Shown piece by piece: positions 22,498 through 33,800 of a stretch of DNA of 64,000 bases. Position 1 is the stretch's first letter. Each line of letters starts with the position of its first letter. Position numbers and translations under genes: made by a program. The notes beneath the pieces are model-generated. The model made no database searches, had not been told where the DNA came from, and was given only the letters and a program-made list of their open reading frames with translations. Source of the stretch: Lucinisca nassula (taxonomy: Eukaryota > Mollusca > Bivalvia > Lucinida > Lucinidae); assembly GCA_963580285.1 (NCBI GenBank), contig OY757011.1:161063908-161127907 (forward strand). The letters are read 5' to 3'.

Positions 22498-23034
22498 GAT
22501 TGCAAGGTATATCTACATATGACCATGTCAAATTTAGGATTGAAAAAAACATGGTATAAAGTTTTTTGTTGTTTTTTTTTCAATGTGAATGTATGTTAGT
22601 ATATGTATGTAAGTAGTAGATATTCTCCACCGAAACACCATTCATTTAAAATAACTCACTTTCACCAAGAGGCATGCGGGTAATAGTGAGGAACTTGATA
22701 TTTCCTTTCAGTAAAGCCCAGCTTATACCGACATTGCAGCAAGGCCAATTGGCATCAATTGAATCAACATCTGACGAGCGATCAGCTGGTTGGGAGTTGA
22801 ACCTTGTCCAGTCTCGAAACATTTTTTTGTGGAAATTGAGCGTGAAATATTTTCCATAGTCTCTCACTGCCACTGATTCATGTGGAACAGGTGTCATTTA
22901 CTGGCACAAGACTGTGCAGTGCTGTGTTTATAACCACTATGAAGCACAAAGGCTGCCCAGAAAGTGTGATTAGGTTAAACAGCTGGCTCCACATGACCAT
23001 AATACATTTTTGTATTTACATTCTTGGTGCTTTC
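22498..23034. other. Unassigned interval
   Basis: No recognised gene. Overlapping short frames on both strands at 22646-22897 lack splice or start context. Confidence 0.4.
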
Positions 23035-23288
23035 CATTACGATAACACATGTGTGTGATATAGTGCATTTTTCTGATGAAAATCTGTGAAATTTTTCTTA
23101 TTTATACTCAGAACATAGGTTTAGGGTGCTCGTTCGAACCGCCTCATTGAGGCGGTTCTAACGAGTACCCACAACCCATGTCTTGGAGCAGAAATATGCC
23201 AAATAATGTTTGCCCCCATAAACCCCAGTTTTCTCTATATAAAGTGGGGTTTAGGGGGTCTTTATTTCACGGACTTGTTTGCGTGATG
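23035..23288 (+). mobile_element. MITE-A, subfamily 2
   Basis: Same structure and about the same length as 21633-21911, including the central palindrome and the AACCCCAGTTTTCTCTATAT / AAAGTGGGGTTTAGG pair. Confidence 0.9.
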
Positions 23289-23804
23289 CAAAGAAAAAAA
23301 AAATATAGTTAACTATTGAGACATAATGTTGTTCACACTTCAGTGAATATATTGACTCACAGAACATCATAATCATTTAGTGGCTTCAAAATACATCATA
23401 GGTCTGGCTAATGTGATTGGATGGTGGGGACATTATGAATTCTGCAAAACTTGCTGTGAATAGAAAAACTGGATGCATTTTTTATCTTGTTTCAGTTTCA
23501 GCCTTCAAATCACAATTTTTCGTCAAATAATGTGTGGGGAATAATGCAAACATAAGTAATATTGATAATTTAATTAACATTTGCTGAAGTATAAACAATA
23601 TCAGTGCTCACTTATTTTGCTACTGATCCGATGTTGTTCATATTTAAGCAAAAATTAGGTTTATTTTTAAATGCACCTCAGCCCAGTTGTTGGGAGCTAA
23701 AGAAGTCATGTGCATGTGAAAACAATCAGTCAGTCTATTTTCTTAAGTTGTACGACATAAAGACAATATGAGAAGCAAGCAAATTAACCTTTATCTGTGA
23801 CTCT

Positions 23805-24005
23805 GGGCTAATTCAGCAGACAACAAACTGTCGTTATTTTTCTTATTTTTCTCAGAAAACAGTACTTGACAGCTCATGCAAATTGTCTCCATAATTGTTA
23901 TCATCTCATGCCCATGGGGACAATATGCATCGAATTTCAATCCTAATTTCTGTTAAAAATCAGAAAAATAATTCAAAATGTCATCTGCTGAACCAACATG
24001 GAAAG
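23805..24005. mobile_element. P2 foldback/MITE, simple copy
   Basis: GGGCTAATTCAGCAGACAAC at the left and TGTCATCTGCTGAAC at the right are inverted. The interior has AACAGTACTTGACAGCTCATG. The arm is not amplified here. Confidence 0.65.
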
Positions 24006-24212
24006 GGTTAAGCTGTCTTAACTGCAGATAAAGTGCAGGCAATAAAGGATAATTTGGGGATATTACTTTTCGAATTTCTTCATTTAAACATATGTTATTG
24101 TTATATGTTAGTATCACATTAATGAGGTGTTCCTAACAAGTACAAACAGTTTGTTTCCAACAAGAAATAAAAGCACCGAAAGCACTGATGGGTCGATTGT
24201 CTCCGAGTGTTG

Positions 24213-24405
24213 CATTACGAAAAAACGCCTATACAAATGCTGTGTAAACTTAACCAGCAAAAAAAAAACAAAACATTTTAATAGAAAAAAATATGATATT
24301 TTTCTTTTTTTCTGCAAAATGAGGTTCACCCCTGTAAACCCTAGTTTTACTGTATAAAACTGGGGTTCAACTTGGTCAACAGTATATAGGCGTGTTTTGG
24401 TGATG
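24213..24405 (+). mobile_element. MITE-A, core-deleted copy
   Basis: Ends CATTACGAAAAAACGCCTATA and GGCGTGTTTTGGTGATG are intact, but the central palindrome is missing: the sequence passes from TTTTTCTGCAAAATG straight to AGGTTCACCCCTGTAAACCC. Confidence 0.85.
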
Positions 24406-24544
24406 GGCTGGGAAAATGATACTGGAAGGTGACTTAGACCGATAACATATTGTTCAATTATAAACAGTCGTGTACTGTAAGCAAAAAAATAGGCCCTGAT
24501 CAGACAAAGCAATCTGTGATGTCTGACCCTTAAGTTCCACACAG

Positions 24545-24690
24545 TAAGCAAACAGTGTAGACCTGGATCAGATGCCAAGTTCAGTGGTATCTGACCCTTT
24601 AATTTCTATATTGTTAGCAAATTCAAGACCCTGATCAGATGCCACATTCTGCAGTCTCTGATCTAGGTCTACACTGTTGGTCAAACCCAA
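24545..24690. repeat. Hairpin-D copies (24.6 kb)
   Basis: GCAAACAGTGTAGACCTGGA then TCAGATGCCA, later GCCACATTCTGCAGTCTCTG and GATCTAGGTCTACACTGTT, an inverted arrangement. Two partial members of the family are fused here. Confidence 0.7.
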
Positions 24691-24949
24691 CACATGATTC
24701 CAGTCCAGATTATATTGATAACCCTCTAATGTCTCTTTTGACCTCACAGCCATAAGAATAACGCTGCGTTATTCTATAAATAACGTTTACCTGGATTTCC
24801 TACAAATCGGTAATAGTCACATGAACATCAACACTGAAGAGCTTTTATGCTTAGCCATTCTGGGTTATTTGACAAACAACCAAAACGGAGAATGATACCT
24901 TGATTATCTTTGTTGCTCTTGGAGTTCTGGGTCCAGTTCTTCAAAACTA

Positions 24950-25165
24950 ACAATGCCATTAGTTAAAGTATCGTTAAAAGTTAGGTTATTAAATATGGCA
25001 GATATACTAATTATTTTTGCAGAAAAAAATGTGAATAGGCAAAATCTACTAACATTTTTTCAGCAAAAATAATATTTTAGATACTGTACTTGCTAGAACA
25101 GTTAACAGTTTAACTTCTAACAAGCTTGTTAAGCCATTAAGGATTTGAACAGCTGGACCCTGGAG
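24950..25165. mobile_element. MITE-G copy
   Basis: GGGTCCAGTTCTTCAAAACTA at the left and GGATTTGAACAGCTGGACCC at the right are inverted. The interior has AATTATTTTTGCAGAAAAAAATG and its counterpart. Same family as 49213-49452 and 58560-58862. Confidence 0.75.
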
Positions 25166-25309
25166 CTCGGGTGCACCATCATAATAACAAGTCCATATAT
25201 TAACCCTTCTCTTGCTGAATATTCATTTTAGCCACACCCATCTCTGAATTTGAACCAATCAGACTACTTGATGTAATTTATTCCTACAAATTCATAAACT
25301 GAATGTCAA

Positions 25310-25376
25310 ACAGTGTAGCTCCTGATCAGATGGCTTCTTCAGAAGCCATCTGATCTGGATCTATACTGTTTGCAAA
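25310..25376. repeat. Hairpin-D
   Basis: Near-perfect palindrome: AAACAGTGTAGCTCCTGATC, AGATGGCTTC, TTCAGAAGCCATCTGATC, TGGATCTATACTGTTTGC. Confidence 0.9.
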
Positions 25377-25399
25377 GATAGGGGTTGTCGTGAACAGCA

Positions 25400-25565
25400 A
25401 GATAAGGATTAAGCACCCCTGTAACCCCCACTTTATATTGAGAAAGCTAGGATTTGCAGGGGTATATAATACCTTATTTTTGCTCCCAGACAGGTTAACA
25501 TTCTGGACACTTAATACAATTGCGTCAATGAGGCAGTTCTAGTGAGCACCCATAGCCTATGCTTA
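25400..25565 (-). mobile_element. Decayed MITE-A fragment
   Basis: CCCCTGTAACCCCCACTTTA, then ATGAGGCAGTTCTAGTGAGC and ACCCATAGCCTATG resemble the MITE-A interior, without ends. Confidence 0.5.
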
Positions 25566-26047
25566 GAGTTTGAAAAAGAAAAAATATCACACATATAGAA
25601 AAAAAAATAAGCATTTTAGGGTAATGAAAGAATGCACACTGATGTGTTATCATAATGATATTGTTTTATGGCAAAATAGAAGGGCCAGCACTCCTGCTAT
25701 GCTCCAGCAACAGTGCAAATGTCATATCTGGGGAAATTTCCCTTGTCATTTTGACAATGCCCCATAGGGAGGAATGAAAGTACAGTGATGACAGGGCCCA
25801 GTGTGTGATTGGTACATGAACAAGTGCACAACAATGTATGTTAACTGAACATTGTTAGAACCATTCTTTGGTGCCAGATATTTTTAAAACTCAATATATA
25901 TATTTTGATATTAAATACAAACACAAGTCTTTTAGTTGCTTTTGTTTAACTCTTAAGACAACAAGAAAAACTACATCGGAAAAAGTTGTCTGCTTATGTT
26001 GTCTGCTGAATCTCCTTGCAAACTTTTTAAAAATATTTTTGCATACA
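25566..26047. other. Unassigned interval
   Basis: No recognised exon, RNA gene or repeat. Two short plus-strand open frames match nothing I know. Confidence 0.4.
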
Positions 26048-26117
26048 GGCAAACAGTGGGGACCAGATCAGGCTGCTCCTAGAGAAGCAGTCTAATCTGG
26101 GTCCACACTGTTTGCAA
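26048..26117. repeat. Hairpin-D
   Basis: GGCAAACAGTGGGGACCAGATC and GTCCACACTGTTTGC flank an inverted GCTGCTCCTAGAGAAGCAG centre. Confidence 0.85.
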
Positions 26118-26254
26118 AAATGACTTTGAAAGTTACCGACAAATGACAAAACAGACGACAATTGTCGTGATTGGCAGGCTATGGGTTGATAAACAGACAG
26201 ATATGGTGGATATTTAGTGATTATTGAAGGATAGTTTTTGCAAATTCTTCTTAA

Positions 26255-26805
26255 AAGAGAAGTGAAGGCAATGATCAGGAATCAATACAATTAACCCACA
26301 GCTACCATCATAGAAACCAAGGGAAAGAAACACAAACATGAAACAACAGACCCTAATGGAAACATCACGAGCAGAAAGCCAAAAAAGGACAGTTACTTTC
26401 CCACAAAATGGCCAATTGGCTATCCGAAGCAAAATAATATAAGCGATACACACACTCAAAGACAAGCCATAACAAAAGTAAACCACGACAGAAGAACCAC
26501 CCTGGAACGGTCAGTGAAACGAATTCCACTGCTAAATCGATTTTACGTGGCAACAATTCTCGCCCTTACTTCCGTCGCTGTTTAGACAATTTGTACAGTC
26601 CGCATGAAGGCCTCCTAACTCATCAGTTCAACATCTCCGTGAACACAAAAATCAATCAACCACAGACATGAAACAACGGTGAGGACTCTGCAGCAAGAAA
26701 TGCTGGAGCAAAAGAAAACCAACAGTTATACTCCGATGGGCCCAACCAGAGACAGAGCATCAGGCACCAACCAACATTACATAAAATTAGATTCTCATCA
26801 TGTAA
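26255..26805 (-). repeat. R-family, long inverted copy
   Basis: Inverse of 8768-9336 over nearly the whole length (AATGATCAGGAATCAATACA through CATCAGGCACCAACCAACAT). The minus-strand frames at 26214-26556 parallel the plus-strand frame of the other copy and share reading such as CGLIV-IPDHC. This may be a remnant of coding or just conserved repeat. Confidence 0.85.
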
Positions 26806-26929
26806 AAGTCTATGTTGTGGGCCTCACTTGAAATGAATACCACCAACATTGGTTTATACAGAGAAACAGGGACCGTTATATTTCTATCGCTCCTGATAAG
26901 GTCGTTTTTTTTCATCCCATAAGTAATGA

Positions 26930-28235
26930 CACTGTAGCTCACCCGCTAAAGGTCATGGTGAGCTTTTGTGACTGTGAGATGTCCGTCGTCATCGTGCGTC
27001 ATCCGTCTTGCGTGCGTAAACTTTTTTGTGAACACATTGTAGGCCACAGTTTTGTTTGGTCCAATCATCATCAGACTTGCTCAGAAAGATCATCATGACG
27101 ATATCTTGGTCAAGTTTGAATATGGGTCATGTGGGGTCAGAAAGTAGGTTAGTAGGTCAAATCATAGAAAAAACATTGTGAACACTCTAGAGGCCACAGT
27201 TTTGGTACAATCATTATCCAACTTTCTCAGAATAATCATCGTGACAATATATTGACCAAGTTCGAATATGGGTCATGTCGGGTCAGTAGGCCAAATCATA
27301 GAACAAACCTTGTGAACACTCTAGAGGCCACAGTTTTGGTCCGAACATCATCAAACTTGCTCATTATGATTATCTTGACAATATCTCGGTCAAATTCAAA
27401 TGCGGGTCATGTCTGGTTAGAAAACAGATCAGTAGGTCAAACCACAGAAAAACTTGTGAACACTCTAGAGGCCACACTTTTGCTTCAGTCATCATCAAAC
27501 ATGCTCAGATTGTTCATCATGACAATATCTCGGTCAAATTGGAATATGGGTCACGTCTGATCATGAAGTAGGTCAGCAGGTGAAATCATAAGAAAAACTG
27601 GTGAACACAGCAGCGGCCACAGTTTTTGTCCAATAATCATGAAACTTGTTCAGAATGTTTATCTTGACAATTTCTCGGTCAAGCTCGAATATGGATCATG
27701 TCGGGTCAAAACTAAGGTCAGTAGGTCAAATCATATAAAACATTGTGAACACACTAGATGCCACAGTTTTGGTCCGAACTTGCTCAGAATGATTATCATG
27801 ACAATATCTCTATTAAATTTGAAAATAGGTCATGACTGATGAGAAAGTAGGTCAGTTGGTGAAATCCTAGAAAAACCTTGTGAACACTAGAGGCCACAGT
27901 CTAGGTTCAATAATTATCAACTTGCCCAGAATAACCATCTTTACAATATAACGGTCAAGTTCTAATATGGGTCATGTCAAGTCAAAAAGTAGGTCAGTAG
28001 GTCAAATCATAGAAAAACCTTGTGAACACACTAGAGGCTACAGGTTTGGTCCGATCATCATCAAACTTGCTTAGAATGATCATCTTGACAATATCTGGGT
28101 CAAGTTCGAATATGGGTCATGCCAAATCAAAAAAGGAGATCAGTAGGTTATTTTGCCATAACTTTTGAACCATTTGAGATAGTCTTTATATTTGGCATGT
28201 AGGATCTTTGTGACATGGACTTCCCACTCATACAA
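26930..28235 (+). mobile_element. Tandem-repeat element E3, left arm (A units)
   Basis: Opens AGCTCACCCGCTAAAGGTCA with GGTGAGCT (hairpin), then GTCCGTCGTC. About eight A units of about 140 bp follow: GAACACTCTAGAGGCCACAG, CATCATCAAACTTGCTCAGA, TCTCGGTCAAATTCGAATATGGG-type text and AGTAGGTCAGTAGGTCAAAT. It then changes at 28140 to one B unit and meets the inverted element at 28236. The short open frames are repeat read-through. Confidence 0.75.
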
Positions 28236-28289
28236 ACAAGAGGACCATGATGGCCCTGGATCGCTCACCTGATTCACACTTTAGAAATG

Positions 28290-29775
28290 ATATGGTAGGT
28301 AATATAGTAAGGTGCATTGTCAGAAGGAAAATACATGTCAAATATGAAGGCTCTATCTCAAATGGTTCAAAAGTTAAGATAAAGTAGGTCAAAGATCATG
28401 GTCACAGGTCAAACTTTTTGGTATGGATGTGAAGCCATTGTCACAAGGAATATACATGCCAAATATGAAGGCTCGTGAATGAGAAGACCTTGTCACAAAG
28501 AACATACATGCCAAATATGAAGGCTGTACCTTAAATGGTTCAAAAGTAATGACAAAAACGGTCAAAGGTCAGGGTCACAGGTCAAAAGTTTGCATGGATT
28601 GGAAGCCCTTGTCACAAGGAACCTACATGCCAAATATAATATCTTAAATGATTCAAAAGTTATGAGAAAGAAGGTCAAGGTCACAAGTCAAAATTTGTGT
28701 ATGTATGGGTGGAAAGTCCTTGCAACAAGGAACATACATGCCAAATATGAAGGCTCTATCTCAAATGGTTCAAAAGTTATGATAAAGTACGTCACATGTC
28801 AAGGTCAAGGTCAAAGGTCATTTTTCTGTATGAATAGGAAGCTCTTGTCACAAGGAAACTACATACCAAATCTGAAGGCTCTATCTCAAATGCTTCAAAA
28901 TTTATAACAAATTAGGTCAAAACTCAAGGTCATAAGACAAATTTTGGTATAGGTGGGAAGACCTTTTCACAAGGAAGATACACGCCAAATATGAAGGCAC
29001 TATCTCAAATGGTTCAAAAGTTATGATAAAGTAGGTCAAATGTCAAGGTAAATGTCACCGATCATTTTATGTATGAATAGGAAGCCCGTGTCGCAAGGAA
29101 CCTACATGCCAAATATGAAGGCTGTATCTCAAATGCTTCAAAAGTTATGGTCAAGGTAATGGGTCAAATTTTTCGAATGGTTGGGAAAACCTTGTCACAA
29201 GGAACATACATGCCAAATATGAAGACTTTATCTCATATGGTTCAAAAGTTATGATAAAGTAGGTCACAGATCAAGGTCAGAGTCAATTTTTTTTATATGA
29301 GTGGAAAGCCCTTGTCACAAGGAACCTACCGGCCCCGATAGCTCAGTTGGTAGAGTGTCCGCTCAGGGGAACGGGAGGTCACGGGTTCGATCCCGGGTCG
29401 CGACATACCAAAGTCGTTAAAAATGGTACTAGCTGCCCCTCGCTTTGCACCCAGATTTACGGGGTAGAGCTAGGACTGGTCGACCCAGTCTCATTATAAT
29501 GTGACTGGGTGTGGTATCATGTAATGTGTCTGGGACATGATACTTCAGTGAGGCAGCACTATAAAAGTGAGCATTGAGCTCCCTGTCGCAACCAGACACC
29601 GTCGTGATATGACTGAAAAATTGTTGAAAGCGACGTTTAACCCGAATTCACACACACACACACACACGCACGCACGCACGCACACACACACACACACACG
29701 TTCGCGAGCGCGCGCGCAAGGAACCTACATGCCAAATATGAAGGCTCTATCTCGAACGGTTCAAGAGTTATGACA
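28290..29775 (-). repeat. B tandem repeats, about 120-130 bp
   Basis: Plus-strand wording per unit: TTGTCACAAGGAACATACATG, CCAAATATGAAGGCTCTATC, TCAAATGGTTCAAAAGTTAT and AAAGGTCAAGGTCACAGGTC. The array resumes in the other orientation at 28140-28235 and 31137-31460. Confidence 0.9.
29330..29716 (+). mobile_element. SINE with tRNA-like head, conserved body and (CA)n tail
   Basis: Inserted in a B unit with a perfect 12-bp target duplication, CAAGGAACCTAC at 29318-29329 and 29717-29728. The head is CCCCGATAGCTCAGTTGGTAG (A box-like) followed by GGGTTCGATCCC (B box). The body contains GAGCTCCCTGTCGCAACCAG and ends GAAAGCGACGTTTAACCC, wording I associate with a mollusc-wide SINE body. The tail is (CA)n/(CG)n at 29650-29716. 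Promoter boxes look intact. Confidence 0.92.
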
Positions 29776-31136
29776 AAATAACCTACTGATCTTCTTTTTG
29801 ATTTGACATGACCCATATTAGATATATTGTCCAGATGATCATTCTGAGCCAGTTTTATGATGATTGGACAAACACTGGCCTCTTAGAGTGTTCATAGCAT
29901 TTTTTCTATGATTTGACCAGCTGACCTACTTTTTGACCCGACATGACCCATATTCAACCTTGACCAAGATATTGTCAAGATGATCATTCTGAGCAAGTTT
30001 GGTGATGATCGGACAAAAACTGTGGCCTTTAGTATGTTCATAGGGGTTTTCTATGATCTGACCTACTTATCGACCAGACATGACCCATATTCGAAATTAA
30101 CCGAGATATTGTCAAATGATCATTCTGAGCAAGTTTGATGATGATCGGACCAAAACAGTGGCCTCTAGAGTGTTCGCAAGGTTTTTCTATGATTTGACCT
30201 ACGGACCTACATTTAGTCCCGGCATGACCCATATTCGAACATAACCGAGTTGTTGTCAAGATGATCGTTCTGAGCAAGTTTAATGGTGATCGGACCAAAA
30301 CTGTGGCCTCTAGTGTGTTCTAGTGCACTCTTGTGTGTTCACAATGTTTTTCTATGATTTGACCTACTTTTTGACCCGACATTATCCATATTCGCACTTG
30401 ACTGAGATATTGTCAAGATGGTCATTCTGGGCAAGTTTGATGATGATCGGACCAAAACTGTGGCATCAAGTGTGTTCACAATGTTTTTCTATGATTTGAC
30501 CAACTGACCTACTTTTTGACTCTACATGACCCGTATTCGAACTTGACCGAGATATTGTCAAGATAATCATTCTGGGCAAGTTTGATATGATCGGACCAAA
30601 ACGATGGCTTCTAGTGTGTTCCAAAGGTTTTTCTATGATTTTTCATACTGACCTACTTTTTGACCCGACATGACCCATAATAGATCTTGACCCGAGATAT
30701 TGTCAAGAATATCATTCTGAGCATGATGATGATCGGACCAAAACTGTGGCCTCTAGAGTGTTCACAAGGTTTTTCTATGATTTGACCTTATGACCTACTT
30801 TTTGACCCGACACGACCCAAATTCGAACTTGGCCGAGACATTGTCAAGACTATCATTCTGAGCAAGTTTGATGATGATCGGACCAAAACTGTGGCCTCTA
30901 TTGTTTCTATTATTTGACTTACAAACCTACTCTTTGACCCGACATGACCCATATTCAAACTTTACCAAGTTAATGTAATGATGATCATGCTGAGCAAGTT
31001 TGATGATGATTGGGCCAAAACTGGCCTTTAGCGCGTTCACAAGAAAAGTTCACGCACGGACGACGCACGACGACGTCGGACATCTCGTGGTCACAAAAGC
31101 CCACCACGACCTTCGGTCAGGTGAGCCAGAAGAAAG

Positions 31137-31460
31137 CCTGTGACCTACTTTATCATAACTTTTGAACCATTTGAGATGGAGTCTTCTTCTTTGGCATGTT
31201 TGTTCCTTGTGACAAGGTCTTCCTAACTATACAAATCACCTTGACCTTTGAATTACTTTGACATAACTTTTGAAGCATTTGAGATAGAGCCCTCATATTT
31301 GGTATGTAGGTTCCTTGTGACAAGCCCTTCCTATTCATTAATAAAATGATCTGTGTCCTTGACCTTGATATATGACCTACTTTATCATAATTTTTGAAGC
31401 TTTTGAGATAGAGCCTTCATATTTGGCATGTATGTTCCTTGTGACAAGGTCTTCCCATTG
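31137..31460 (+). repeat. B tandem repeats, third block
   Basis: Two to three units in the opposite orientation to 28290-29775 (TTGAACCATTTGAGAT, TATTTGGCATGTAGGTTCC). They directly follow the end of E4. Confidence 0.8.
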
Positions 31461-31860
31461 CTTCAGATCCCCGACTCTACTGTTTTTATCAATAAAAGAA
31501 CAAAATTAAAATTAAAACACCGACCCTATCATTTTCAATTTCGGACCCTTCCTAGTGTCGTCTTTGCATTTTCCCATAGTAATTTCGCGTTTTAAGTACA
31601 TTTTTGTAGTTTTTTTGGCATTTAGTACCTTCCAAAATACAGAGCTGACATTTTTGAGCATCTAAATGAATTATAATATACAGTTCAAGTCTCAACATGA
31701 CAACTGTATTAACAAAAACATGTACAAAAACAAAAACACATAAAAATATAGGCCCGACCCTTTTTTCGGGAGAAAAAATAAAATAATAAAAAAAGTTTCT
31801 CCTACCTATACCGACCAAAAAGTTTTTCAGCATGTTAGCGGAAACACAGCTATTTACACC
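31461..31860. other. Unassigned AT-rich interval
   Basis: Contains 'ccgacccttttttcggg' hairpin wording and A-rich runs. No gene is recognised. The minus-strand 93-residue frame is compositionally biased and unsupported. Confidence 0.4.
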
Positions 31861-32652
31861 TTGTCAGATTCAAGCCCAATTCGAACTCATCGGAGATATT
31901 ATGCTTATCCTTGTTTACTAAAAGTTTAAAAACGATCCAATTAAAAGCAACTGAGAAAAAGTTGAGACACCATTTTCGCTTATATTTAGGCTAAAGGGCA
32001 GGTAACTCCAAAGCTATTTGTGCTGTGTGGCCCAAATTCGAACTTGGCGTAGACTGTATGCCTCTCCTGGTTATCGGCAAGTTTGTTAAAGATCAGATCA
32101 GAAATGGCTGAGAAAAGTTGGAGTTGTCGTTTTTGGAAACCGGTAGTCCGATTCAAGCCAAATTCAAACACATCTGCAATATGATGCTTGTCCTTTCAAA
32201 ATGATCTGCTCGAAAACAGCTGAGAAAAAGTGGAGACACCATTTATCGCTTATTTTTATGCTCAAGGGCAGGTAGCTCCAAAGTCGTCGGTCCTGTGAGG
32301 TCCAAGTTCGAACTCGGCGTAGACTGTATGCCTCCTCTGATTATCGGCAAGTTCGATAAAGATCAGACCAGAAATGGCTGAGAAAAGTTTGAGACGTCGT
32401 TTTCCCCATTGTAAGTCTATGAAACGTTTTTTTTTTTCCATGACAACCAAAATTGTCATCAAAACTGCTCCAAAACATAATGCAGTCAACCTCCCAACCC
32501 CGTGATGCTGCACATAAAATTCGATAAAGATTGGTTAGCTAGTAACTGAGATATTGAAGTTCAAAGGTGTGGATGACGGACGGACGCCGAATGCCTGCCT
32601 ATACTATAAAGCTCACCTTGTGAGCCTTCGGCACAGGTGAGCAAACAAGTGT
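31861..32652 (-). repeat. About 165/350-bp repeat array with terminal hairpin
   Basis: Two long units share GCCCAAATTCGAACTTGGCG, TAGACTGTATGCCTC, GGTTATCGGCAAGTT and AGAAATGGCTGAGAAAAGTT. It finishes GACGGACGGACGCCGAATG, then GCTCACCTTGTGAGC and AGGTGAGCAAACAAG at 32618-32652, i.e. the same end structure (hairpin, GGTGAGC) as E3/E4, opposite strand. Confidence 0.7.
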
Positions 32653-33500
32653 TGGCGCCTCCGTCCGTCCGCCCGTCCGTCCGACACGCTATCTTCTCCT
32701 TAGCCACTGGCCGGGATGCAACCATATTTGGTACAGAGCTTCCTTACGGGAGCTTCCGTGCGAGAGCAGCGCCATATTTGGGTGTGCTGGGGACACGCCG
32801 CACCCCCTCACCTTCAGAAAAGGCCAATACCCAATAAAGCTTCCAGATCCCCACCCCTTAAAGATACATGTATTCTTGTTCCTTATGATAAGACGCATTT
32901 AGAGACGCCAACCAGGGTGCCCCCGTGTTGCCCCCGCCACTTCATAAAAAGGATATTTATTTCAGAAACCAATCAGATCTCCACCCCTAAACCGTATATA
33001 CTCTTGTTCCTTATAGGACACTTTCAGAGGCACTAACCTAGGTCCCACGGGTTGCGCCGGGGCCATGCCTAACCCCTCCACTTCATTAAATGCCTAATAT
33101 CTCAGAAACTTTTCAGATCCCTACCCCTAAACCATATATTTTCTTGTTCTTTACGCATTCATTGACCTAAGCCTTGGTTTCCCAGGTGCGCCGGAGCCAT
33201 GCCCCCCCCCCCCCCCCACACACACACACACACACCCCTTCCACTTCATAAAAGGTCTAACATCTGAGAAACTGTTCAGATCCCAACACCCAAACCATAT
33301 ATTCATTATCCCCATGCTTTTGAAAAGTGTTAGGGATATTGTGAACGCCTCCATTCATCCATCCATCCATCCATCCATCCGTCCGTCCGTCCGTCCGTCC
33401 GTCCGTCCTCCTCACTATCTCCTCCTTAACCACTGGCCGGAATGTAACCAAATTTGGTACAGCCATGTCTTCCATACATGCTGAGGGCGTGCGAGAGCAG
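32653..33500 (+). repeat. Second block of the 4.98 kb array family, with (GTCC)n
   Basis: GTCCGTCCGCCCGTCCGTCC near 32661, then CTTAGCCACTGGCCGGGATG and AACCATATTTGGTACAG. Units of CAGATCCCCACCCCTTAAAG and CTTATGATAAGACGCATTTA follow, with poly-C/(CA)n at 33202-33236. The GTCC tract and CCACTGGCCGGAATGTAACC recur at 33377-33480, so two element starts are nested. Confidence 0.75.
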
Positions 33501-33800
33501 CGTTGTATTATTATTATTCATCTTCTATTTAATGGTGCGATCGAGTCGGAACATCTCAATACACGTACCCGCCCATCGGGGCTTGAAGAAATAAATTGGC
33601 TGCATGATACTCCCACGCAAAGCTAAAACTACGGGTAAACCGCTTAGCCCAGCCTTCTTGGTTTCATTGGCCGATAGCGCTTGAGACGTCATTTTATCTT
33701 GCTTGCTTGATCTGATCGAGGTTTAACGCCCCGTCAACACTGTAAAGGTAATTTTGGAGACGTTGCTTCCATTTTTAATGACAGATTCAATCTGTCATTT
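33501..33800 (-). mobile_element. Rearranged SINE-B pieces
   Basis: CGCCCATCGGGGCTTGAAGA then GGCTGCATGATACTCCCACG in one orientation, followed at 33712-33775 by TGATCGAGGTTTAACGCCCC and ATTTTGGAGACGTTGCTTCC in the other. This is a fold-back chimera like the one at 37157-37440. Confidence 0.65.

Larger units (their letters stand above)
28236..31125 (-). mobile_element. Tandem-repeat element E4, complete inverted partner of E3
   Basis: Read on the minus strand from 31125: GGCTCACCTGACCGAAGGTC hairpin, GTCGTCGTGCGTCGTCCGTG, about ten A units (31060-29780), about ten B units (29770-28290), then GGTGAGCGATCCAGGGCCAT and CCTCTTGTTTG at 28230-28265. It is the fullest copy and shows the order: hairpin, CGTC-rich tract, A array, B array, GGTGAGC, CTTGTTT. 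It stands tail to tail with E3. A SINE interrupts the B array at 29330-29716. Confidence 0.75.

Noticed and set aside
29333..29405. Functional tRNA gene
   Set aside because: The cloverleaf-like head is continuous with a SINE body and tail and is enclosed by a target duplication.
28290..31120. CRISPR-like array
   Set aside because: Units are 120-140 bp, diverged, without unique spacers, in an animal genome. They are satellite repeats.
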